A DNA stretch of 64,000 nucleotides from Bdellovibrionales bacterium. GTDB lineage: Bacteria; Bdellovibrionota; Bdellovibrionia; Bdellovibrionales; JAGQZY01. The notes beneath the pieces were generated by a model. It made no database searches and was not told where the DNA came from. It saw nothing but the letters and a program-made list of their open reading frames with translations. The DNA lies in assembly GCA_019750295.1 (NCBI GenBank), contig JAIEOS010000020.1, positions 1 to 64,000 on the forward strand, in the 5' to 3' direction. Numbering within the stretch: position 1 is the stretch's first letter; each line of letters begins with the position of its first letter. This document shows, in pieces, positions 44,183 to 52,924 of the stretch. The position numbers were made by a program, and so were the translations under genes.

Positions 44183-44197
44183 TTGTAACATAATACT

Positions 44198-45172
44198 TTA
44201 GAGCGAATTGAGCCACTCGCAATATTCCATCGCAAAATAACTTAAAATCACATCGGCACCGGCGCGTTTGATGGACGTGAGCATCTCATGGGTGGCCAGG
44301 GGGCCATCGAGAAGTCCTTTTTCGGCGGCGGCTTTGATCATGGCGTATTCACCACTCACATTGTAAGCCGCAACGGGGACCGAGCTGTGTGTTTTAAACA
44401 TTTTGATAATATCGAGATAGGCGAGAGCCGGTTTAACCATAACCATGTCGGCACCTTCGCTGATATCGAGCTTTAGCTCTCTCAGGGCTTCGCGAGAATT
44501 GGCGGGGTCCATTTGGTAGGTCTTTTTATCTCCGGCTCGGGGAGCCGAATCTAATGCGTCTCTAAAAGGTCCGTAAAATTGCGAGGCGTACTTTGCGGAG
44601 TAAGCGATGATCCCGGTTTCTGTAAAATTATTTTCGTCGAGCTGTTGACGAATTTTTTTGATTCGGCCATCCATCATGTCGGAAGGTCCCACATAGTCGG
44701 CACCAGCCTCCGCATGGACTACGGCCATCTGTGCAAGAACGTCGTTGGTTGCGTCGTTGAGAACTTTTCCATTTTCGACGATGCCATCGTGACCATCGCT
44801 TGAAAACGGATCTAACGCGATATCGGTCATCACGATAAGCTCAGGGAAATGCTTTTTAACTTCCCTTACGGCATGAGGCACTAGACCGCGAGAATTTAAA
44901 GCCTCCGACGCCTTTTTATTTTTTAAAGACTCGTTTATTTTAGGAAACAGGGCGATCCCGGGAATTTTTAGTTTTTCGATCTTCTCACAAAGTAAAAGAA
45001 GATTATCCACAGAGTGCCGGAACTGGCCGGGAAGTGAGGAGATTTCCTTTTGGACATCCTTTCCCTCAACAATAAAAACGGGATAAATAAAATTATGCGG
45101 TCGAACTTCTGTTTCCCCCACCAAGGTGCGGATGGATGGGGTTCTTCTATTGCGGCGTGGGCGTTGTAACAC
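44198..45172 (-). CDS. hemB: Porphobilinogen synthase (delta-aminolevulinate dehydratase)
   Basis: Joins two 5-aminolevulinate molecules into porphobilinogen in tetrapyrrole synthesis. 324 residues. Catalytic lysines in AYSAKYASQFYGPFRDA and MVMVKPALAYLDII. The metal site reads DIALDPFSSDGHDG, with aspartates in place of the cysteine triad, so this is the magnesium-type rather than the zinc-type enzyme. It starts on GTG 2 bases after the stop of the DUF1338 gene, so it is translated from the same transcript. Confidence 0.96.
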   Translation of the reverse strand: MLQRPRRNRRTPSIRTLVGETEVRPHNFIYPVFIVEGKDVQKEISSLPGQFRHSVDNLLLLCEKIEKLKIPGIALFPKINESLKNKKASEALNSRGLVPHAVREVKKHFPELIVMTDIALDPFSSDGHDGIVENGKVLNDATNDVLAQMAVVHAEAGADYVGPSDMMDGRIKKIRQQLDENNFTETGIIAYSAKYASQFYGPFRDALDSAPRAGDKKTYQMDPANSREALRELKLDISEGADMVMVKPALAYLDIIKMFKTHSSVPVAAYNVSGEYAMIKAAAEKGLLDGPLATHEMLTSIKRAGADVILSYFAMEYCEWLNSL

Positions 45173-45174
45173 AA

Positions 45175-45972
45175 TTATCTCTTTACGTTAGTGCTCTCGA
45201 AAATTTTATCGGCCGACTGCTCGACAAAACCAGAGTAGAGTTGACCATTCACTTTAAATCTTTGAGCAAACTCATAGTAACAACCGGGGATTTGATGAGT
45301 CCCATCCCTAAACTTTACAGCAATAGGCTCGGCCAGTGTCGAGGACTGGCGAAGTCCGATCTCTTCGGTGCCTTTGATCACGCCACCGCTGGTATTCAGT
45401 TTAAATCCCGCGGCCGTAATGGCGTCGTTAACGGCTTCGAGATTTGAGAGAGTCCTTAAACCATTCACAAGTACGGTAAAATGATTCACTCGAAATCCGA
45501 AAGCGGCCATCCATGCGGCGTACTCGCTCTCCTCTAAGAGCTTTTGATAGTCATGATGGCTCACCATCCACGGTTTTCCGCTCACACAAAAGTCTTCGGC
45601 TTCAGCTTGTTGAATAGGGATCGTATCAATGATCGAATTCACTTTTTGCTGAAGTTCGGGAGAAAACTGCTCTGTGAGAAGTTCACTAATAAAAATTTTC
45701 GGTTTTGCCGGATCGCTGTGCTCAAAATGTTCCGCGTAAAGTTTTTTGACCTTAAAACTATAGTCGCCTTTTTTGCTATAACCATGATCTAAAAAGTATT
45801 GGGCCATTTTTTTAAGCCCAATTTTAGGATGGTTATAAGTTCGAAAGGCGACGTGATCGTTGATCACCGACTCTCCTCGATCCGTAAAAACTTTGTAAAC
45901 TTTGGCGACACTCGGGTTAAGTGTCGTGTAGTCCTGCCATAATTTTTCAAACATCGAATCGAGTGTCATCAC
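45175..45972 (-). CDS. DUF1338 enzyme, HglS-like 2-oxoadipate dioxygenase/decarboxylase
   Basis: 265 residues of the DUF1338 family. In Pseudomonas, HglS of this family converts 2-oxoadipate to D-2-hydroxyglutarate in lysine breakdown, using Fe(II). The likely metal ligands are His in INDHVAFRTY, His in GFRVNHFTVL and Glu in GCYYEFAQRF. The protein is shorter than HglS (about 460), as are many DUF1338 members, so the substrate may differ. Upstream of hemB with a 2-base gap; 6 bases after the carbonic-anhydrase-like gene. Confidence 0.8.
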   Translation of the reverse strand: MMTLDSMFEKLWQDYTTLNPSVAKVYKVFTDRGESVINDHVAFRTYNHPKIGLKKMAQYFLDHGYSKKGDYSFKVKKLYAEHFEHSDPAKPKIFISELLTEQFSPELQQKVNSIIDTIPIQQAEAEDFCVSGKPWMVSHHDYQKLLEESEYAAWMAAFGFRVNHFTVLVNGLRTLSNLEAVNDAITAAGFKLNTSGGVIKGTEEIGLRQSSTLAEPIAVKFRDGTHQIPGCYYEFAQRFKVNGQLYSGFVEQSADKIFESTNVKR

Positions 45973-45978
45973 TAAGTC

Positions 45979-46797
45979 CTAGTAGTTGTTCACCTTGCGG
46001 TTTTTGCTCTCCTGAAGAGGGCGATTGTTGGCCGGGAATTTAGATCGGAAGGCCATGATTTGGTCTCTCGATAATTCCATTGGCGTGTTGAAGATAATCC
46101 ACTCCACACCCTCGGAGCAAGGAGGAGTTGTCAATGACCCGACATAGTTATAATGCGTGCGAGATGGAGGGATGATCTGAGCGAGATCGATCTGAAGATC
46201 TGATGGTGGTTCCATGAGCTTATTAAGCACCATGTTGATCATCGAGTTCTCATTCCCCTCAATTCCAAAGATCGAAACGATCGCGATTTTATCGCCGTTG
46301 ACCGCTTTGTGAATCAATTGCATTTCCATGGCCAAAGAATTTCCACTCAAGTTGTGTTCGCTGGGAGAGTGAAACTCCATTTTTTCCAGTCTGTAAACTT
46401 GGCCTTTGTAAAGAAGTTGATTGTTGCCCGTGACATTGACGCCCGCAGTGTAGCCGAGGTTTTCGACACGAACCGCCGAAGGTCCGTAGCTAAAATCCAT
46501 GCGTGGCCCTTTTTTCGTCGGCTTTTTCCACTTGAGATTGATCGGAGATTGATTTTTGCCTTTGCCACAAAGAATGTAGTCGGGGTTGATACTGGCCCAA
46601 GACTGCGCCCCTTTATCGCCCTCGTAAGACCAAGGAAGCGGATTGGCGGGAGTCGCTGCTGTGGCGGCCGTGGGAGCAGCGGCTGGGGCTTCTGCCACCG
46701 GTGGCTCCGTTGTTTCTTCTTGAACCGCAGGCTTACTGCGGCAGGCGCTGATTACATAAGATAAAGCAATAATTGCTAAAATACGAAAAACCATCAT
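45979..46797 (-). CDS. Alpha-carbonic-anhydrase-like lipoprotein lacking zinc ligands
   Basis: About 272 residues with lipobox ISAC19, then a Pro/Ala/Thr/Glu linker and an alpha-class carbonic anhydrase fold (WSYEGDKGAQSW, NQSPINL, SLTTPPCSEGVEW with the gatekeeper Thr). The three zinc histidines of active enzymes (H94, H96, H119 in human CA II numbering) read Glu141 in MEFHSPSEH, His143, and Gln160 in MEMQLIHK. Two of three are lost, so catalysis is unlikely and a binding role, as in vertebrate carbonic-anhydrase-related proteins, is inferred. Start ATG 46797 has AAGGAG 6 bases upstream. Confidence 0.85.
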   Translation of the reverse strand: MMVFRILAIIALSYVISACRSKPAVQEETTEPPVAEAPAAAPTAATAATPANPLPWSYEGDKGAQSWASINPDYILCGKGKNQSPINLKWKKPTKKGPRMDFSYGPSAVRVENLGYTAGVNVTGNNQLLYKGQVYRLEKMEFHSPSEHNLSGNSLAMEMQLIHKAVNGDKIAIVSIFGIEGNENSMINMVLNKLMEPPSDLQIDLAQIIPPSRTHYNYVGSLTTPPCSEGVEWIIFNTPMELSRDQIMAFRSKFPANNRPLQESKNRKVNNY

Positions 46798-46901
46798 TGG
46801 TGTCTCCTTCAAGTTGTTGCAGACTAAATTATTGTTTTTCAAGCTGAAGTTGTCCATCACTCAAGGTGAGCGACACACTGCGACTGGGGGGAGGGGAGCG
46901 A

Positions 46902-46962
46902 AGTCATCCTGGGCAGAGCAAGGGACCTTAAAGTGAGATCGTTTGCTCCGTTCAGGATGACT
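46902..46962. repeat. Palindromic intergenic element
   Basis: agtcatcctg (46902-46911) pairs with caggatgact (46953-46962), with an inner gagcaa/ttgctc (46916-46921/46943-46948). A cruciform-like structure between the PEBP and carbonic-anhydrase-like genes; related to the palindrome at 21069-21096. Confidence 0.5.
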
Positions 46963-46988
46963 CTCAGATGGATCGATAACGTGATTTT

Positions 46989-47525
46989 CTATCGACCGTA
47001 AAGACCGGTGAGCGTGGCCTTTTCAATGGCGTTTTGATTTAAAAAATATCCGACCATGGCGCCGGGGGCGTTGCTGTCGAGATCAATTTTGTCGGTTTTT
47101 AATGCGTAAACCGTAACAATGTACCGATGAGGTTTATCCCCAGGAGGAGGGCAAGCTCCGCCAAATCCTGCTTTCGCATAGTCTGTGCGACCTTCAACGG
47201 CACCTTTAGGTAATTTTGCTGAAGTTAAACCTTGAGGAAGTTCTTTAGTATTTGCGGGTAAGTTGAAGAGGGTCCAGTGCCACCAGCCACTTCCTGTGGG
47301 CGCATCGGGATCATACACGGTCACTGCAAAACTTTTTGTCCCTTGAGGCGCATTTTGCCAAGCGAGCTGCGGAGATAAATTTTCTCCAGTACAACCCATG
47401 CCATTAAATACGTGTTTATTCGAAAGCGTTGCACCGTCCTTAATGTCTTTGCTGGTGACAGTGAAAGGTTTTGCAAAAGCCAAAGAGCTGGCAAGTAAGC
47501 TAAGAGTAACGAAAATGATCTTCAT
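46989..47525 (-). CDS. Exported PEBP (YbhB/YbcL, Raf-kinase-inhibitor-like) protein
   Basis: 178 residues, signal peptide MKIIFVTLSLLASSLAFA. The phosphatidylethanolamine-binding-protein fold is clear: NLSPQLAWQNAPQGTKSFAVTVYDPDAPTGSGWWHWTLFNLP (the D-P-D-A-P and W-H-W anion site), GRTDYAKAGFGGACPPPGD and HRYIVTVYAL. The bacterial role is unknown; it may bind phosphate-bearing ligands in the periplasm. Strong AGGAGG site before the ATG. Confidence 0.93.
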   Translation of the reverse strand: MKIIFVTLSLLASSLAFAKPFTVTSKDIKDGATLSNKHVFNGMGCTGENLSPQLAWQNAPQGTKSFAVTVYDPDAPTGSGWWHWTLFNLPANTKELPQGLTSAKLPKGAVEGRTDYAKAGFGGACPPPGDKPHRYIVTVYALKTDKIDLDSNAPGAMVGYFLNQNAIEKATLTGLYGR

Positions 47526-47594
47526 AAGGCCTCCTTTAGTCCATTATTGAATTCATGAATTGTAACTCACTCAATTGCTTTCTATAAATAGAAA

Positions 47595-48554
47595 ATGAAC
47601 TTATTTTTTATTTTGTTTGTGCTGTTTGCGTCAGCAAAAGAGGTCTCCTCCCTAGAACCGGTTCCGACTCCTTTTGCCATTGAAGACCGAGGCCAAGAGC
47701 CTTTCTTTTCCTACCGACTGGTGGGCGCATTTGATGAAGAGCGAAATTATGAATGGCCCGCGGTGGTTTCTATTTTTATTCCGGGATTAGGTCAGTGGTG
47801 GGAAGGTCAATATCGTTCGGCCGCACTTTACTCGGCCTACGGTTTTGGCGGATTAGCTACGGCTCTTTCGCTGCGGGACGATGTGAATGGACTTAATAAC
47901 AGTTTTGGTGACCGCGAAAACGGAGAGCCGCAGTTTAACCAAAAGCAAATGTGGTTCACCTTTGGTTCTCAGGCGTATCAGGCCGCCGGATTTGTGAGTG
48001 CGTTCCATGCGTTTCGCACATCGGTCGAGGCGAAAAAGAAAAGCGGGGAGTACGAATTTTTAACTCACGAAGAAACCACAGGGGACTTGATGCTGGCCCC
48101 ACTCCGCTTTGACTATCTTTTGCGTCCCACCACATTCCTTCCCTTACTTTTAATCGGGGCCGCCATTTCGCTCGATGATCCTCATCACTATAAAATCTCT
48201 CGCAGTGATTCTTTGTTTGTCACCGGTCTTTCCTTTAATGCGGGAGTGAGTGAAGAGGCGTTTTTCCGTGGGGCCATGATGCCTTATGCAAAAAATCAAG
48301 GGGCCTCCGATTTTTGGTCGAATGCCATCACGGCACTTCTCTTTGGGGCCGCTCATATTGATAGCGATAATCCATTTCCCATCATGCAAACTTTAGGAGG
48401 TTACTACTTTGGTTATCTCACTCAAAAAAATCAGTGGACGATGTCAGAAGCTGTCTTCGTGCATTTTTGGTGGGATATTATCGCCATAGGTGCGGAGTTA
48501 GGTGCAAGCCGCGGCAAAGGAGCTTACATTCCTCTGATAAACATGTCATTCTAG
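47595..48554 (+). CDS. CPBP-type intramembrane metalloprotease-like protein
   Basis: 319 residues with a signal-like first segment and five or more membrane helices. The C-terminal third carries the CPBP (CAAX-protease and bacteriocin-processing) signature: SEEAFFRG (E-E-x-x-x-R), FGAAHI and a final HFWWDI, which hold the catalytic glutamates and metal histidines. The N-terminal half has AVVSIFIPGLGQWWEGQYRSA, a DUF5683-like motif common in small membrane proteins. Substrate unknown. Followed within 6 bases by a small acidic gene. Confidence 0.85.
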   Translation: MNLFFILFVLFASAKEVSSLEPVPTPFAIEDRGQEPFFSYRLVGAFDEERNYEWPAVVSIFIPGLGQWWEGQYRSAALYSAYGFGGLATALSLRDDVNGLNNSFGDRENGEPQFNQKQMWFTFGSQAYQAAGFVSAFHAFRTSVEAKKKSGEYEFLTHEETTGDLMLAPLRFDYLLRPTTFLPLLLIGAAISLDDPHHYKISRSDSLFVTGLSFNAGVSEEAFFRGAMMPYAKNQGASDFWSNAITALLFGAAHIDSDNPFPIMQTLGGYYFGYLTQKNQWTMSEAVFVHFWWDIIAIGAELGASRGKGAYIPLINMSF

Positions 48555-48560
48555 TGAACG

Positions 48561-48881
48561 ATGATCAAGTGGCTTTGTCTTATCTCCTATTTCTTTTTGC
48601 TCGCGAATCAGTTCACGCTCAACGAGCTCGAAGAGCAGTATAATTCTTCAAGTCCTAGCGTGGTCTTAGATTGGGATGGGGATGGCGAGCTCGACTTCGA
48701 TCACGAGGACGAAGAAGACGCAGAGGCGCGCAGTCTAGGAAAATGGTCCCTGGATATTTATTCCCCACCTGATTTTGTTTCTACATTGAATGTAGATCCT
48801 CACAAGCTTTGTTTCTTTTACCCGAATCTTTCGGACCAAAACGTTTTTATTAAGATCAAATACCCACCTCGAGCCAGTTAG
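48561..48881 (+). CDS. Small exported acidic protein with a D-x-D-G-D-G motif
   Basis: 106 residues with a signal peptide (WLCLISYFFLLA). The mature part has LDWDGDGELDFDHEDEED, a run like the Ca-binding loop of EF-hand/dockerin proteins, then a beta-rich tail with one cysteine. Calcium binding is inferred only from the loop. Close to both neighbours, so probably part of a three-gene transcript. Confidence 0.6.
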   Translation: MIKWLCLISYFFLLANQFTLNELEEQYNSSSPSVVLDWDGDGELDFDHEDEEDAEARSLGKWSLDIYSPPDFVSTLNVDPHKLCFFYPNLSDQNVFIKIKYPPRAS

Positions 48882-48937
48882 CTCGGTCTCTCATCCGTTA
48901 AAAATTGAATAATAACTTTGCTTTAGAGGTGGATTCT

Positions 48938-49672
48938 ATGAGTTTTCTTTTATTTTTATTGATTTTGTTTTCTCATTTTCAGGTTTTCGCTCAAGATACG
49001 GCTTTCGAAGACTACGAAACGAAGGGCGAAATTCCCGAGCCCCTATATATCGACTTAGTTCGAAATTTAAACTCGAAGAGGGGAGAGTGGGAAGTGAACT
49101 CTCTATTTTATCATAAAGACTCGGGATTTGATGCGTTTCAGTGGGCTCCAGAGATCGAGTGGGTGGCTTATTCTGGAGGAGCGGTAGAACTCGAGTTTCC
49201 AATGCTAGGAGATTCGTTGTACAGTTACAAAGTCGCTTTTCAGCAAAAGATTTGGGGAGACCCTCAGCAAAATGATTTGCACGGATTGCAATTGATTTAC
49301 GAGGCCGACAAATCGTTCTCTGAATCTGAAGGCACTCTTTATTATATAATCGCCTACCGTTGGAATGCGTCGTTCTCGGCCATCGCCCTTATCGGTGGGC
49401 GATGGGCTTTAGAAACGGACCACGGATTCTCGCCTCGGTGGAATATCACATTGTTCTATAATAAGTCTGACGAAATCGACATCGGGTTCGAAGTGAATCA
49501 TTCCTCAAATTGGCATTCCGAAGCGCAGTGGACCCAGATTATTCCCCAACTGCATTTCGCTCTCGACGAAGGATACAAAATACAGTTTGGTTTTGGCGCG
49601 AGAGAGGAGTTTAAGCAGTGGAGTCCAGTCTCCATGTTTCGATTAATTCGAGAATTCAATAGAGGTCCTTAA
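48938..49672 (+). CDS. Exported beta-rich protein, possible outer-membrane barrel
   Basis: 244 residues with a signal peptide (MSFLLFLLILFSHFQVFA). The start is ATG 48938 with AGAGGTGG 5 bases upstream. The rest is dominated by alternating strands (YYIIAYRWNASFSAIALIGGRWA, WNITLFYNKSDEIDIGFEVNH, KIQFGFGAREEF), the look of an 8- to 10-stranded outer-membrane barrel. The 3' end overlaps the convergent SGNH gene by 30 bases. No family recognised. Confidence 0.7.
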   Translation: MSFLLFLLILFSHFQVFAQDTAFEDYETKGEIPEPLYIDLVRNLNSKRGEWEVNSLFYHKDSGFDAFQWAPEIEWVAYSGGAVELEFPMLGDSLYSYKVAFQQKIWGDPQQNDLHGLQLIYEADKSFSESEGTLYYIIAYRWNASFSAIALIGGRWALETDHGFSPRWNITLFYNKSDEIDIGFEVNHSSNWHSEAQWTQIIPQLHFALDEGYKIQFGFGAREEFKQWSPVSMFRLIREFNRGP

Positions 49673-50353
49673 TATTCTTTGGATCGCGTTGAACCAGCCT
49701 TCGGCGAGTTTTTGATTGCCGCGGTCATTGGGATGGAACCCATCAGGTCCAATGTCTTCGGCGGTTAAAAGCTTAAAGTTATCTTGGAAATAGAGCTGTT
49801 TATTATGTTTCATTTCGCGAGTGATTTCTTTTTGCAGCTTGGAATTGAATTCGATGACTTTCGCATTGAGATGATCCGCTCTCGGTGGTCGACTTTGAAC
49901 AATGACGATCGCTTGGGGTGAAAGTTTATGAATTTTCCGAATCAATGAAACAAGCCGTTGATGAGCGGAATCCAATTTGAAGTTTTGGGCAATGTCGTTA
50001 CCGCCGGCGCCCAGCAAAATGAGATCTGGCTTAAATGTCCCTAAACTTTTTTCGACCACTGGACCGAGTTGGTCAATGCGATACCCACCGTACCCTTCAT
50101 GATCTGGATCTGGCATATCCGGTGGTCCTTGTTGATTCGATCCGAGGAAGTCCACCGAAAACCCTGCATTTTTAAGTAAAATGTAAAGGTGAGGACGATA
50201 ACCTCCATTATTAGCGACTCCTGCCGTGAGGGAATCACCCAGGGCGAGAATTTTGAGTGTTCGAGGCTGAGGCGCTTGGGCGAGATGACGAGTTCCAGAG
50301 TGACAACTCAAACCTAAGGTAAAAACAGTAAGACCAATGAATGTTTTAAACAT
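49643..50353 (-). CDS. SGNH/GDSL-family hydrolase lipoprotein
   Basis: About 236 residues with lipobox LGLSC17. Block I is ALGDSLTAG (catalytic Ser), block III GAGGNDI (Asn), and block V DGFHPN (Asp and His), so the esterase triad is complete. Such enzymes hydrolyse lipids, acyl-sugars or acetylated polysaccharides. Start ATG 50353 fits the lipobox; ATG 50371 adds six residues. 3' overlap with the barrel-like gene. Confidence 0.9.
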   Translation of the reverse strand: MFKTFIGLTVFTLGLSCHSGTRHLAQAPQPRTLKILALGDSLTAGVANNGGYRPHLYILLKNAGFSVDFLGSNQQGPPDMPDPDHEGYGGYRIDQLGPVVEKSLGTFKPDLILLGAGGNDIAQNFKLDSAHQRLVSLIRKIHKLSPQAIVIVQSRPPRADHLNAKVIEFNSKLQKEITREMKHNKQLYFQDNFKLLTAEDIGPDGFHPNDRGNQKLAEGWFNAIQRILRTSIEFSN

Positions 50354-50505
50354 AACGATAGAATCACTCATAAAAAGAAATAAGAAAATGAGGACCTGGA
50401 CCAGGCTGAATTAGCAAAATATAATTTGAGTCATTTCAAGCAGATACACACTTGATGATACATAATATAACTTATAGGAACGATTTGTTTTCGATGAAAC
50501 CAGAC

Positions 50506-51111
50506 CTATGTGGCCTGGCCACTTTGGTAAAGCATTATGAATCTTTGGGTCTCTATCATTTCGTAAATTTCTAAAATGTATTTTTTAAAATTTGGATTTT
50601 GTCGAAGTTCGTTCATTTGATCTTGAACTGGAAGTGCAAGAAATCTTTGAACTATAGCGGCGGGATACTCTCGATTCTCCGGGAGGCTTAAGCTGAACTG
50701 CGGACTTGAGAGGTTGAGAAGAACTTCCGGAGGCACTAGTGCCAACGCCGGTACAGATCGTTTTGCAGTCGCCAATGCCAATTTCTGTAGAGTGTTTAAA
50801 AATAACCATCGCGATGCCGCGGTCGCTCCAATTGCAATCCAAACAATTCGCACGTGGGAGTCGTTGAGGGCCAACTTGAGTTGTTCTAGAGTGCGTTGAA
50901 GGGAGGTTTCACTCCCCGCCTCATCTAAATGGTAGGCGCAACGTTTTTCCGCTTGCTCGAAGGTCAAACCCCAGTTGTCCATAAGATCTTCCACGCAGGC
51001 CTGATAAACATCGTAGATAGATGGTTTTTGCGGAGTTTCGTTGCCATCACTGTCATTGGCCAAAAGAGGAGCGCAGAATAGAAAAATAAGTAAGGAGAGC
51101 GTGAGTTTCAT
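50506..51111 (-). CDS. Exported protein of unknown function
   Basis: About 201 residues with a signal peptide (MKLTLSLLIFLFCAPLLA), start ATG 51111 with AAGG upstream. The mature part has a cysteine pair (YQACVEDL, EKRCAYHL), a hydrophobic helix around residue 95 (VRIVWIAIGATAASRWLFL) that could be a membrane segment, and a helical tail. The 134 bases between this gene and the SGNH gene hold only short palindromes (cctggaccagg). No family recognised. Confidence 0.7.
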   Translation of the reverse strand: MKLTLSLLIFLFCAPLLANDSDGNETPQKPSIYDVYQACVEDLMDNWGLTFEQAEKRCAYHLDEAGSETSLQRTLEQLKLALNDSHVRIVWIAIGATAASRWLFLNTLQKLALATAKRSVPALALVPPEVLLNLSSPQFSLSLPENREYPAAIVQRFLALPVQDQMNELRQNPNFKKYILEIYEMIETQRFIMLYQSGQAT

Positions 51112-51186
51112 AAACAACCTTCGATCACTTGCAACGTATATGATCTCGCTCTCCCCATCAATGTGAGTGTCTCGCCCCTGTGATTA

Positions 51187-51597
51187 TTACTGAATTGACT
51201 TCGAATTCGACAATTTATCGGAGCAAGCCCCGATCGTAACTTCCATATGGACCCAGTCATTGGGCTTATCGTAGACTTCAAAACTCATTTGTGTTTCATT
51301 TTTTGGAACCACATTTCGAATCGAAAATTCATCTCCTAAGAAATCGGAATCGCTTAAGGAGTAAAGAATTTTTGAAACGTCTTCGGTGTTTCCATTAAAG
51401 CAAAGTTGACCGTTAATCAACGCCTCGGCCCCACCCATATCCCAGGCCATTTCCACTTCACTTTCATCCACATCTTCGCCGAGCCAGTCGATCTTAATCT
51501 TTGTGCCATTTTGGACCAAGATCTCGATACTGCTATGGTCTGCAGCGAAAGCCGATGTTGTACCGATAAGTATGATGAGTGATAAAATTAAATTCAT
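51187..51597 (-). CDS. Small exported protein of unknown function
   Basis: 136 residues, signal peptide MNLILSLIILIGTTSAFA, with a mature beta-rich, acidic domain holding two cysteines (QLCFNG and GACSDK) that may pair. Divergent from the next gene across 276 bases, which contain no further reading frame of note and presumably both promoters. Confidence 0.7.
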   Translation of the reverse strand: MNLILSLIILIGTTSAFAADHSSIEILVQNGTKIKIDWLGEDVDESEVEMAWDMGGAEALINGQLCFNGNTEDVSKILYSLSDSDFLGDEFSIRNVVPKNETQMSFEVYDKPNDWVHMEVTIGACSDKLSNSKSIQ

Positions 51598-51873
51598 AAA
51601 TTCTCCTTCTCTTAATTGACGCGGATCCTAAGCCAGGGTTTATGTTGGTTGACTGATTTGACCGACGTAGCACAGCGAGGATTGAAAAGGAAAACCAATA
51701 CCCTGTCTCTCAGGCGCAGTGAAAAATATCCCCGTTACCACGCAAGAGTTATTTCCTAAATTTACCAAATTTGTCAGGGTTCCATAAGAAATGAGTCGAA
51801 GTGAAATTCGAAAAAAATTAGCATTTCAATTATTTGAGTTTCAAGGATATGTTCTCGGAATAGGGAGAATTTT

Positions 51874-52266
51874 ATGAAAACTTTATTGTTCAGTTTTATA
51901 GTTGTCTTGACCATGGGTGTTAGCGCGAGTCCTCAAAAGTCTTTTGAAGTTCCTGCGGCGGGAGAAATCACTGCGGTTAGTCCTCTTTGTCCTCAGGGGA
52001 TGATGTGTATCACTAATGGCTCGATCATCGATATGGTATTTCGTTTTTCTAACGGATGTTCGGCTCTCAAAGTTTTGAAGTTTGAAGCAAATCCTGAAGC
52101 CAAAACAGTTGAGGTTGAAGCGGTCGAGTCTCGGGATCCTTTGAGTATGTGCACGACGGCCATTGTCGAGCGCGCGGAAAGAGTCACTGTTCCGAGTTTT
52201 TACCCACCCTTCGTCCTTTCGTTTAAAGGTACGGGAGTGGTTTTTAATGTCACTGAGTTCTTCTAA
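51874..52266 (+). CDS. Small exported protein of unknown function
   Basis: 130 residues, signal peptide ending MGVSAS. The short mature domain has cysteines in SPLCPQGMMC, NGCSAL and SMCTTA, four in all, fitting two disulfides, and alternating strands to the end (FVLSFKGTGVVFNVTEFF). Good AGGGAGAA site. Similar in style to the neighbouring small exported genes 50506-52916, but not obviously homologous. Confidence 0.7.
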   Translation: MKTLLFSFIVVLTMGVSASPQKSFEVPAAGEITAVSPLCPQGMMCITNGSIIDMVFRFSNGCSALKVLKFEANPEAKTVEVEAVESRDPLSMCTTAIVERAERVTVPSFYPPFVLSFKGTGVVFNVTEFF

Positions 52267-52352
52267 ATAATCTCTCACTGTCGAAAGATCGCTCTGTTCT
52301 AGAAATATTACAGGGCTTTTGCGTGCTCATGGAGTTAAAGGGGCCTCCCCAT

Positions 52353-52358
52353 TATAAT
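52353..52358 (+). promoter_or_regulatory. TATAAT -10 element six bases before an ATG
   Basis: Exact TATAAT, then ccggca, then ATG 52365. No -35 consensus at 16-18 bases. A start site at the normal distance would coincide with the ATG. Confidence 0.4.
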
Positions 52359-52364
52359 CCGGCA

Positions 52365-52916
52365 ATGTCTTTTCGATTTGGGACCATTACTTTGAAGCTT
52401 TTAGTGAGTCTTTTCATCGCTGGAAATTCGGCTCCCGCCAGTGCCATTACGTTTGAGGAAGCTCAAGGATCTTGGACTCGCGTCGGTGACGGATGTCGGG
52501 AGCTCACTTCTTCCGAACTGGCAAATCTTTCCAATAACGGTGGGGGAAACTCCTCTCGACGTCGCATGCAGATGACCATCACCGAAGAGGGTTTCTCGGC
52601 GGCATCCTATCCCAGTCTTCGCTGTGAAAGGGATTTCGAGCGTAACGATGCTATCCCCTTTGATAATCAAAATGTTTGGTTCAATTGCGCAAATCCTGCG
52701 ACCAATTCCGGTCGAATTACCTTTGATGGCGATAATGTTTATACTTCGGCTAATGATTGTCGGAGAGTGGCTGATAATCCGTGGGGCTGCACTCTCACCG
52801 ACTGGAAGGTGCGTCGCGTGGGAGATGTTCTAGAATTTAAATATCAACATCCCCAAGAGTGTAAATCGGGAGAACACTATTTTTACATTTACTTTATTCC
52901 AGCGCCATTGAGCTAA
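52365..52916 (+). CDS. Exported protein of unknown function
   Basis: About 183 residues with a signal peptide (residues ~10-27, LVSLFIAGNSAPASA). The mature part is polar with cysteines in DGCREL, LRCERD, FNCANP, NDCRRV, GCTLT and QECKSG, six in total, likely three disulfides, in a small beta sandwich such as a lipocalin-like domain (TFEEAQGSWTRVGDGC at the front looks lipocalin-like). Start ATG 52365 is preferred to GTG 52323 because only it leaves a clean signal peptide. Confidence 0.7.
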   Translation: MSFRFGTITLKLLVSLFIAGNSAPASAITFEEAQGSWTRVGDGCRELTSSELANLSNNGGGNSSRRRMQMTITEEGFSAASYPSLRCERDFERNDAIPFDNQNVWFNCANPATNSGRITFDGDNVYTSANDCRRVADNPWGCTLTDWKVRRVGDVLEFKYQHPQECKSGEHYFYIYFIPAPLS

Positions 52917-52924
52917 CGATGGTG

